Assembly (NCBI GenBank): GCA_002812745.2
Contig: NCSJ02000274.1
Coordinates: forward strand, 1 to 58,368
Origin: Scytalidium lignicola
Taxonomy: Eukaryota > Ascomycota > Leotiomycetes
Length of the DNA: 58,368 bases
Direction of reading: 5' to 3'
The translations under genes were made by a program, and so were the position numbers. Each line of letters starts with the position of its first letter. Within the stretch, counting starts at the first letter, position 1. The notes under the pieces are model-generated. The model was not told the origin of the DNA. It saw only the letters and a program-made list of their open reading frames with translations, and did no database searches. Below, piece by piece: positions 23,831 to 34,030 of the stretch.

Positions 23831-25565
23831 TGTGAATTGAGAGCGAAATGTAGAAACCGGGGCAATTCTTGATGAATTCTTAATGAGAGTTTACAGTGAA
23901 TTTACATCAGATGCCTTATCCACGGTGTATGTTGCGGCGTGGTGTATGTTGCGGCGTCTCGTTACAGTCAGCGAGCAGAAGTGGATTGATCGTTTTGGTC
24001 AACCCGCATGAACCCATAATTCGGCAATTCCGTGGTCATTTCTGTAAAGTAAATACTTCTGTAGAAAACGTAATGCCGGAGCTCAAGCAACTCTGCATGC
24101 AAACTGTGTGGAGGTAGGCTTCTATTGGATACTCGAATGGATGATGTATGGGTGCTGAGGTGTGAAGACGAATTTCCTAAACCTGACGGTAAAACTTGCT
24201 TCATTTTGATTGGCTACTAGCAATTGCGTAGGTATTAACTTCTGACGTGAATCCTACGGTAATCCACTCGCACTGTAGAATTTACAGCAAAATCGAGTTA
24301 GGATCCCTTGCTAGAGCTAACACTACAGCATTGACCCAAGATGATCAGCATTTAAAACAGGGGGAAATACGAGAGCAACTCTCTTGCTAAGATCTTACTG
24401 TTCCAATTGGCATTTCGTTTAGAAATTACTGCCAGGCACCGATATTGCTGTCCAGATAGCAGTGAGAAATAATTATTCATCACATTTCATTCGGGAGTTC
24501 ACAGTGCACAAGACATGCTGTGAAGGAGGCAATTGCTTCTTTTCTTATGTTACCTGTGTCATGTAGAGTTGTCGTGTCGGGTTCCCCGAGAGGCTCTAAC
24601 GCATGCGTACAACCACTTTTGCTGTCTGACTGGATATACCCAAATCTTCCAATAACACAGAGAGAGCAACGCAACGTTTGCGCAAGCAGATGCTGGAATT
24701 AAAATAATTCCTTAAACAAGCTGTAAAGTGTTGGCATTTCATTGCCAAATACAACGGCAATATTGGCTGCCCACCGCATGGTAGTTATCATTCCCAGTAT
24801 AACCCACGACCACGGCTCTCTCCCAGTAGATCTGCGGAAAAAATGTCTGGACCGTCAACAAGCCTATCCAGGTACCTTTATACACTGATGTCTAACACTT
24901 ACTCACCTAAAGAACTCCCTTGGAATATCAATAATAATAATAGATTTGGAAAATATACCTTGATTTCCTGCAGCGCATGTTAAGCTGCCCGACAGCTACC
25001 ACTTGCCACATCTGTTTTAAGAAAGCTCCAGCTCAAGCTTCGGTCCCCAATGGAATACCCTTCCCAGCGTTTCAATTTCAAATTGCATTAACGGCATTTA
25101 TGTGAAAGTCAACAATCAAGAGAAAAAAAACATATGTTCTTTTATAGATCATTCATAATTGTACATCCTATAACTTATTATGTCGGATGTAAGACTGAGA
25201 ATTACTTGTAAAAACACGCCCAAATATCTAATGAAACAAGCCAGTAGCTTAGAGATCGTACCAAAATCGGCATGAACCGCATACAATGTTTGATTTTCCA
25301 ATAATTAAAGCGCATGATTATTATTTTTACGTATATTCTCTCAAAATGCAACGCTTTATGTTGTAATAAACTTAAATTTTCAAATAACGAACATTCCATT
25401 ACCTTCATATTTGCATCAACTTCTCCATCTTGTAAAAGTAGACTGATACAAAGATGTAAAACATCCTTACAAGTCTTTTGCCTGAGGTCATGGTGGTAAG
25501 ATCAACTTATCAAATAAAAACGAATTCGCTGACCGTATTATGTATGACTTGCTGATATTTATCAA
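23831..25565. other. Intergenic region between the amidase genes
   Basis: Upstream region of the first amidase and downstream region of the second. A 17-base sequence (GGTGTATGTTGCGGCGT) is directly duplicated head to tail near 23925-23958. No frame with recognisable content was found, and the stretch around 25130-25400 is AT-rich. Confidence 0.5.
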
Positions 25566-27772
25566 TCAAACATTTCGGGAGACATCCAAGGCGTGGACAA
25601 GCAATTCTGCCAATGCCAAAGCGCTCTCTTCATGGAAGCGGGGACAAACGATTTGCAGGCCCACAGGTGTTCCATGATATAGATCTGCATCAACTGCGAG
25701 AGACAACGTTGCCTAGGCGTTAGAACTACTCTGGATAACCAAGATTTAAAGAGTACTTACAATCCTCGCGTACTTTTCTATCTAGAGCATTGACAGCAGC
25801 ATCAACGCAATCAGGGGTGTCTAACACCTTATCAACAAACGTGATGGGAACGACAACAGAGGTGTAGTCAAGCACATCTACCCAGATAGAATGTCCTAAA
25901 TAAATATCATATGAGCTTGGATTAACCGTTTCAGGATCCCAAAAAATAAGAATATCCATACCAGACATGATATTCCCGTGCGGGCGGATACCTGCCGAAA
26001 ACGAAACTGGAGAAATAACAGCATTGACCGGCTGTCCAGTACCAGTTAAGTTTCTAGTACTCTCCCAGTACTTCAAATAGGCAGTCTGAAAGTCATATCT
26101 AAGTCTGGTTATCTCTGAGAGACTACCAGCTGTCATCTCTGGAAATGGACTGGTGCCGTAGAGGTGTTTGAGTTGTTCCGTCATAGGTTCACCAGATAGA
26201 GCAATTGCACGATGGATATTTTGCCCACCATCACAGAGAAAGCTATTCATCTAATAATAGTCAGCGGGATTTTTTCTAAAAAGGAAAGAGTAAGGGAGGT
26301 CTTAGAGAAATAAGAAGGTATTAGAGAGGGAAAAGGGAGGACCAACAGCAATATTATAGGCCTGGATATGAGTTGGTGGTTCCCATGCCATGACTCGATG
26401 GCCCCTCCTGGTCAGAGCTTCAACAGCCATACGCAGCGCTCTGCGAATAGGAGGTTGAGGCGTGGAAAAGCCGTCGGTGGCGAGAATTCCAAAAGCTAAT
26501 GGTTTTTTCTGTGGCTGGTTTATTTGAGAACTATCAATTAATTCTAATATTTCTGCCGCCTTATCTTCTCGCCACGCTAGTTCCACAACTAATGGGTCAT
26601 ATAGCCAAGGTTTAGCTTCTAGAATACTCTTCAAGATCAATCTTAAAGAGCCAATACTGTTGGCTATAGGTCCAATGCCGGGAAGAATGGTGCTTTGCCG
26701 ATTCATAATGTAGGGTATATCTCCCTGAGGAATTCGGCCCGTTGACACACGAAGACAGTAAAGTCCATTGTCCGATGCTGGGATACTGCCAATATTAAAA
26801 TTATTAGATTGTCCGTATTTGCAGGGAGTGTCCCCCTCTAAAGGTGAGGGTATATATTACCCTTGACTCACCGAATACCCCCAGCCTGATCTATACCCAT
26901 GCTGGCCATGCTACCCTTCTGAGCAAGCAAAGCTCCCTCGCCACCAGAGCTGCCTGTGCAAGAAAGGCGGCGGTTAGACGGATTCCATACAAACCCTACA
27001 ATATTATTTACTGTCTCTGAATCAACTAAGGCTTGAGGCACAGCAGTCTTGCAGAAAAAGATTGCTCCAGCACGTTTCAATTGCCGCACTATCTCACTTT
27101 CGAAAACTCTCTCTTTCCCAGTTCCACGGTAGCCCTCAAAAGTACCAATCCATCCTGACAGGCCAAGGGTTGTTTCCATTCCAGCGGCATGATATGAATC
27201 TGTCAAACTCATTACCAGGCCGTGCAAGGGTCCAACAGGGGCACGATGCTCTGCAAAATGCTCGTCAAGGATAGTGGCATCAGCAATGGCTTGGTCGATA
27301 CAGATTTCATGTAAGCAGTTGGTCTAGAATAAATAAGAATTATGGCATTAGTAGATTTTGTGGGTATTTTGTTTTGAATGTGATGTCTTCTGTTTCTTGA
27401 AGACCGTATAGCAATTGTAACAGATCTTACCAGCTGATGAGCAAGCAATGCACGATGGCAGAATGCCTTAGTGACTTCCACGCACGTCCAATGACCTCTG
27501 TGGATCAATTCTAGAGTTCTCTGGGCTTCCAGTTCTGTAATTTCAATTTCACGGGTTGTTAGATTGCGATGTAGATATGTCCCTGTAATGTTCGGTGGTT
27601 TTTGGTCGACAAGGGCCGATGGTGATGAGAAATCTATCTCCGGTTGGGTTGAAGCTGAGAAAGATGATGGGATTTGAAAGGGATCATCAATACTCCAGCC
27701 AGGTAGGATCTGATCCATGATTGATTTCCTTTTTTCTCTAGCACGAACTTGCCAAGGTTGAGTCATCGTCAC
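25566..27772 (-). CDS. Amidase-family pseudoenzyme (catalytic Lys and Ser replaced)
   Basis: Six exons (27772-27431, 27323-26872, 26785-26347, 26250-25962, 25895-25761, 25693-25566) give 594 residues with an open, in-phase frame. It is clearly paralogous to the neighbouring amidase (GPLHGL, GWIGTFEGYRGTGKERVFE, SSGGEGAL, DVLDYTSVVVPIT). The catalytic lysine of PVSLKD is replaced by Thr (VMSLTDSYH, codon ACA), and the nucleophile Ser of GGSIRIP by Gly (GIDQAGGIRIP, codon GGT). Only the cis-Ser in TGSSGGEGAL is kept. Established mechanism makes hydrolysis very unlikely, yet the frame has no stops, so it may have been kept for binding or regulation, or be a recent loss. The fourth intron (25896-25961) is 66 bases with no stop and could be retained. 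The N-terminus is about 25 residues longer than its neighbour's. Confidence 0.85.
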
Positions 27773-30021
27773 AAGGTTGAATAGATAGCTAGGTTTCTAG
27801 ACAAAGTATCTGCGTAAAGTCCGGATCAGCTTTTTTTGGATAGCATCGCGGACGGTGGGATAGAGAAACTCGAACCCTAAGCTTATGGCTTGAAGACACA
27901 TCGGTTTCCAGAGCGACGAGCGAACCAGGGCCAGAACTTACTACCAAATAGGAATTAGGCGTAGATTCTGATTAAGTTTCAGCTACTTCACAGAATCAAG
28001 GCTGCGGTGGGCGCTAGTGGGTATTAGGTTAATGTTTACTGTAGATTCTGGGTGCTTCAGTGATGAGTATGGGGAGGTCCACTTGGATTTCTACCCTATA
28101 TAAGGCAAGAGGCGTGATACTTAGAATCAAACAATATTTCCTCATTAGTGGATATACCAGGACGAGTGCGTTGGGGGTATTATCGATTGCGGCACTGGAA
28201 ACGCAATCGAGAGTATCAGGAGACTTTATATGCGCGATGTTTAAAGTTATTAAGCCGTACTGAGGCCTGGAAAGGCGCAAACTATAAACGATGGGCTTGA
28301 ATGAACATCTCTAAAGGTCCAAGATAAAGGATTTCTTAGTTGCTTGAAGATGGTCAAGCGAAAATAGATCCCAAGCCCTACAATCTGTCCCAATTCAAGC
28401 AACTGTTCTCTTGACTCTAGAATGTATAATCGCACCAACATATTCGAAGAGACCCACCCCAACGTACGTGCGCAATCGGCAATTGAGGCTGACCGGGTCT
28501 TAGTAAGATGCATCATTTATAATTAAGGAAGCGGCACCATCATTTGATTGATTCCTAAGCTCGGCGCTGGACAGACCAACAAATAATGCCCCTCGTAATT
28601 ACGTGGCCTTTCTCGCCTGAGTGGTATATAAGGACGCTGACCTAGCAAAGAAACCATTGTGGGATTCCAGCTCCAATGCGAGAGACTGAGCCTTGTACGA
28701 GAGAAATAGTATTTGGACAAAAGAACATAGGGAAATGGCATGGTATTATTGATTGTGGGCTGCTGGAGGTTGCAATTCTCCGTTTGGGGGGCCATCAAGG
28801 AAAGTGGGCGATGGCTCTATTTCGGTCAGAAATAGGTGCCGACTCGGCAGGCTTGTAGCTTAATTAAGGTTTACACGACGCAGGCCTCTCTGGTGCATAG
28901 TGTTATGCCTGCTTATGAACACAGCAGTGGACTGGTGCATACCAACTGTAGGCACAGTAAGCTCGCAGACAGTGAACCGAGGTGTTGCCATAAAGGGTAA
29001 AAGCCAAGGCATTACCGAATGACAGGGAACCTGTCGCGTCATCCAATGGATTGCTTTCCCATACTCCGTACAAGGCGGAATAAACCCCTCTCCGCAATCT
29101 GTGCCACATCCGGTAAGTTTCTCTAAAGACAGCGTTTTGTAGAAAGTTCTTGGATCGTGCACAGACGGAGAAGTTTGGATTAATTGGACATGTACCGAAG
29201 TCCATTCCGTTCCCAAGATCCAAATCCGAGCACCACCAGCTTACTTGCAGCGTTTCAATAACCACAAAGAGTGGATCCATTCCGAATGACTATTTCCTAG
29301 ACTACGAGATATTTTTTTGTTATTGGATCTCTCAAGATCCAGATCGGGCTTCTCCGTTATGCGTTAAGGCTGGTGCCCCCTGAGTCTCCATCTTCGATTA
29401 AAGGTCCGTTTGGATGTTGTTTATTTAGACCACATCGTAAGATAGGGCCTCGAAACAAGATGCTACCTACCCCCCCCCCCCCNTGGTTCTCTCAAGGAAA
29501 GCTAATTTACATAGGTGGTGGCATGCATGGCCCTGAGACGCTTCCCAACTTCTAAAATTTCCCAAACAGGACTAAGCTGGCTAAAGTGATAGATAACCCA
29601 CGTAATCCTCGCCCCCACTTCAAGAAGGAGCGAAATAGTTGTTATTACCATCCACCGGTGTTGCCGACTACTGGAATTATTACCGGTGCAATGGGTTCGC
29701 TTCCCAATCAACATGGGTATTTTGCTTTCGTGTGGTGGCTTGCTCGAGTGGTTGGACAAGCTTCAATTTCTAGAAAACTCTAAGAACAGGTGGGCAAAAT
29801 GGCTTAAACACCCAACATTTCATCATGTAGCAGGGTGTAGTGACCAGGATCTGCATCAAGCATCCATGGATGTGCTGATAACCTTCCTTCACCGAACGCC
29901 AGCATCCAGGGATATATTAATACCCTCCGACCGACTCACAAATGAGCTACAGCGACCCAACTCCGTAACTGATCTCCATCCAGCTCTTCCATCTACATGC
30001 CCAGTATTTACTCAGGCCAAG
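27773..30021. other. Intergenic region, no convincing gene
   Basis: 2.2 kb of normal composition with short overlapping frames on both strands and no recognisable domain. Two TATATAAGG motifs (about 28098 and 28625, plus strand) could be TATA boxes, but no gene follows at the right distance. A C run with an ambiguous base lies near 29470-29483. The last 340 bases form the probable promoter and 5' UTR of the bZIP-ankyrin gene; its open frame extends upstream to 29686. Confidence 0.45.
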
Positions 30022-31355
30022 ATGTCACCAGGTCCATATGAGTGCGAGACCCCCGAGGAAGTGCCGACCTCGCCATCATCTCCAAAGCAGCAATACGTTC
30101 AGAATCCGTCCATCAGTGCATTTTATGCCGTGGCTAAGGAAGATGAAGACTGGACCAAGCTTCCCAATGTGGTGGACCGAAGAAAAGTCCAGAACCGCAT
30201 TGCACAGCGAAACTACCGTGAGTCTCACATGATACTGGGAACACTCTACTGTTTGTTTGTCCAACGCGGGTGGCATATATTGATACAGATCACTCCCGCA
30301 GGGAAGAATATCAAGAAACGGTTAGAATCACTAGAACGCTTAAGCGCAGCGGCGTTGGCGGCAGCAACCGCTTCCGGCACTATCCAACTAAGCTCCTCCC
30401 CCCTGGCCAATCACAACCTCGAACGCTATGCCACGTCACCACTCTATGATTCGCCATACCCGCAGTTGTCTCAGCCAGGGAATGCGGAAGGAGCGAGGCC
30501 CTTATCGTCCTGTGATGATTGGTCAAACTTTGGGACGGTCTCGTATACATTGGACGAGTCCCTGATCCAAAGCGCCGAACTGTACCAGAGCCAAAATCCA
30601 CATGTGCGTGACATCATGATCTCCAGGCAACCCAGTTCGCGATGTCTACTGCATATAGGTTTCCGGATTTACTAATACTGTCACAGAACTATCTTGTCAG
30701 TGGTGCATCTACCCCTCTCGATGATCGCTACTCGTTTGTACCCATGGACGACACTGCGATGGAAAACTACGTGGGAACCACGTTACACAAAGCTGTGTTT
30801 TCCGGCCATGAAGCGGTGATACGACTTTTACTCGAGAACGGAGCGAACAGCGAGGCCGTCAATCCACGTGGACAGACCGCGTTACATCTCGCCGCCGAGA
30901 AGGGGCATAAGAGCGTGACACAGATGCTCTTGCACAAAGGAGCGAACTACAATGCGCGAGGGGCAGATGGATGCACGGCACTGCACTTCGCTGCGCTGGG
31001 TGGTCATGATGCCGTCGTCCGTTTATTACTGGAGAAGCCTATTGACATCGATGCCAAAAATATCCATGGCCATACCGCCCTTCATTCGGCTGCTGAGCAG
31101 GGCCACACGGAAGTGACCCGACTGCTGCTACGGAACGGCGCGGATTATAACGCGCGTGGATCCTATGACCGTGCGCCACTTCAAGTCGCCGCACTTGCGG
31201 GGCGCGAGTCTGTCGTCTGTACGTTACTGGAGAAGCCGGTTGATCTCAATAACAAGGACTGCTTTGGATACACTGCGTTAGACCTGGCCGCTGAGCGAGG
31301 CCTAGAAACAATAGTACGCTTACTGCTGAATGCGGGTGCGGATCTCAACTCTTGA
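30022..31355 (+). CDS. bZIP-ankyrin repeat transcription factor
   Basis: Three exons (30022-30217, 30302-30603, 30687-31355) give 388 residues. The basic region, about residues 48-75, reads LPNVVDRRKVQNRIAQRNYR then KNIKKRLESLE; the Asn and Arg of the NX7R core are present. The heptad zipper after it is short, ending in an Ala-rich stretch. Residues of about 194-388 are six ankyrin repeats (TALHLAAEKGH, TALHFAALGGH, TALHSAAEQGH, TALDLAAERG), ending at the last repeat. This two-domain arrangement is a known fungal family of nuclear regulators. The first intron lies inside the basic region. I chose the ATG at 30022 because it gives a short acidic/Pro-rich leader. The open frame upstream, to 29686, has no family-like content but leaves the start uncertain. 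Intact. Confidence 0.87.
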
Positions 31356-32490
31356 AATATGAATTTGGGTCTTATTTTCTTTTTCCTTGGATCGTGGTTG
31401 GCGTTTTCATATGGGAGGCATCATGAGTAACGAATAAATAGAGGGCATAACAGGTGACATCTCAATAGTTGCACCATTGAGAGATTCCCTAATGCCTAAG
31501 ATTCTTTCTAATTCTGAGAGAACCTCTTGTGCATTTTGACAAAAGCCAACAATGCATATATTCATTTCTTAAAATATCAAGCGAAACAGGCTTGCAAGGT
31601 AGATATTATGGCCACCTGTTACGGTCACGGAACTTTGTTTATAAAGAATTGCCGGCAAGAATCGATTGGGAAGAATCTACTAGTAGAAGACTACTATGAG
31701 AAGTCTACTAGCCGAATGAATTTCATTTTCTATATATAATGGTATTTAACGACATGGAGAGCTAGCGCCAGATCGGGAGGGCGGATGGGGAGACCAGATG
31801 GTTTCCCTAATAGACATGCTCCTAGTTTTCAATTAAATTGATTATCTTATCATAGTACAAAGACTTCTTACAGAGTGAACAGAAGAAACGATCCGATCCG
31901 CTAAAATAGCAATTAATTGGACTACTGATAAAGTTCAATAGCAAGGCTCTTATGATGAAGTTTAAACATGAACATTAACATATTATATAATTCGTGACAG
32001 TAAAGACTACCTTACCCCATCAACATAGCCATATATAGGGAGCAGGGTTGCATACGCCAGGTAACATTTGCCATTTAACGACAAAACAGAGGGGTATTGT
32101 ACAGCACTCCCCCTCCGTAAATAATACGACCTCGCATGGGGCAAAACTCCGATTATCACTAACGCTAAGTAAGATTTTGTCAGGTCTTGCAAGGAACTTG
32201 TGCAGTTATATATATGTGGAGAAGTAACTATAGGCTGGGGATTTTGAGAATCACGGAGTAAGAACAGTGATATATGTAACAGAGGTTATAGTATTCGGGA
32301 GTGGGCAAATTCCAAGGCGGCTTTACTAAACTAAGGAAATGTGCTCTACAGCTTTCTATTTAAGGTTAAGTAATTGGTGCCCATAATAAGGTTTATAGCG
32401 GCGAAAAGGAAATATTGCGCTATATTTGTTGAGGATTCTTAAACATAGAGGTCAGGTGCGTGTTTTCATGGGTGATTATTAGGTCCGCAG
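31356..32490. other. Intergenic region, no gene seen
   Basis: AT-leaning sequence separating the bZIP-ankyrin gene from the NLR pseudogenes. The small plus-strand frame at 31527-31739 is unrecognised. The expected remainder of the NLR downstream of its NACHT domain is not present here. Confidence 0.45.
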
Positions 32491-34030
32491 TCATGGAAAC
32501 ATCCCTTGTGCACCTTGTGAGAGTTTATTGTGAATATCTGAGATTAGCTTATGATCACCTATTACCGATTTTTGTGACTCTATACTGCTATTCAACTCTG
32601 CTGAAATAAAAGCTTCAATATCAGGATTATTATCAGGTATTGCGGTAGTTGTAGAGGATATTAAATGCCATGAGTCTAATTTCAAGGTATTTTTTGGTTC
32701 CATTCTGAAGGAGACACAGAGAATAAGACCGAATATTTCTTGAAGCGAGCGCAGTTGTTTAATCAGTATGTTTCTCTCTGTGTCATCAACCTCGTCGAGC
32801 CCGTCAAGGATAAATACGCTTTGCATCTCGGAGAAAGGACATATTTAAGAACGTCCACTATTTCTTCAAGGCCAGGTATTGGTGAAGCACTGTTAAAAAC
32901 TTTTGCGGCGTATGTTAAGTCTTGGACCGAGTACAACAACTGTCAAGCAAGGGAGCCTATGATAGTCAGCGCTTTTAGACTCTCCGCTATATCGGATCTG
33001 CAAAAGAAATATGCAACAATGATGCCTTTTTCTTATATATAAAGATTAATATCATCAACAATATTGGCAAGCAAAACAGATTTCCCAGATCCAAGTTTGC
33101 CTGTATAGATGAGGGTGCTGGATACAAATTTGATTTTCCAATCATTGTATTCTCTGCTTTGCCTGAACAAAAAAGTGCTGCCGATCTTTCGAGCTTGTTT
33201 CCACGGCGTCACGGAATCGTATGTGGAACAAGAGTTTAGGACTTTTTGTTTTGCCTCTATCTTTCGAAACGATATACTCTCCCAAGTCTTGCGAGACAAC
33301 ACCCTGAAATGAGAGTTTTCAAATGCTTCATCCTCCATTCTCTGTGCCATCAGCAGGTTCACCTCCTCCTTAATTGAATTAGCCCAGAGATCAAGAGCTG
33401 CTTGATCTTTCTTAAGGTCCTCACTTAGTGCAGACACAAGTTGCGAGAAAGTGGACTTCTGCACGAACTTTAACAGCCGATGGCAAAGATGAACCACTAT
33501 AATAAAATATTCAAGGACATGGCACTGTAGCTTTTTTGATCGAGGGTACAGTAGGTATCGTGGGGTGGAACGACCAATCGCCATGAAGATTGACGATAGT
33601 TTCTCGAGGTAAGAGGAGGATGTTACAATCAACTACAGAGGTTTGTTTATTCAGAATTCTATGGACCTGAGAGTGGAAAATAACTAATAAGCAACGACAT
33701 TCGCACCAGTGACCACATACCACAGGCAATCAGGTTCTGGGTACCCCCAATTATGATATCCCCGAGCGCTGCAAATTGTTGAACTGCCTGTAGGAAATTG
33801 GTCAATCTTGGGCCAAAACAACGACCCCCAGATGCACGGAGGTCAATCTCGGCCGTAAGCTTCATGACATCTCGAGGATCGGGAGCTGAACGCAGCAGTT
33901 CCGATCTGTAGTTGCTGAAACTCCTCTTCTGATCACTACTAAGGTCTGCTTCGAATTGGGAAACAGCTTGCGCCAGCCGGATTTCTGGCTTCAGCCTAGA
34001 CGCCTCATCGTTCGAAGAACCATCTTCCCA
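32491..34030 (-). pseudogene. Truncated NLR-like gene: DUF7708-like region plus NACHT
   Basis: Read on the minus strand, a helical N-terminal region (AVSQFEADLSSDQKRSF, SAPDPRDVMKL, LQAVQQFAALGDIIIGGTQN, SSIFMAIGRSTPRY, LYPRSKKLQ) looks like the DUF7708 domain that precedes NACHT in many fungal proteins. The NTPase has an intact P-loop (GKLGSGKSVLL) and Walker B (VFILDGLDEVDD). Nonsense codons interrupt it: TAA after NLYI and TGA in SLA*QLLY, each explained by one C-to-T change, and a frameshift lies before the Walker B. The frame dies at GAQGMF, where these proteins continue with WVALQ-like sequence, so everything after NACHT is missing. Fungal NLR-like proteins act in heterokaryon incompatibility and immunity. 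This copy is dead. Confidence 0.75.

Noticed and set aside
27850..27935. tRNA-like GGTTCGAG box and TTCAAG loop on the minus strand
   Set aside because: The T-stem does not pair, and no acceptor or D-arm can be folded around it.
29740..29810. Leu-tRNA-like GCTCGAGTGGTTGGACAAG
   Set aside because: No T-arm or acceptor stem follows; it lies in the leader of the bZIP-ankyrin gene.
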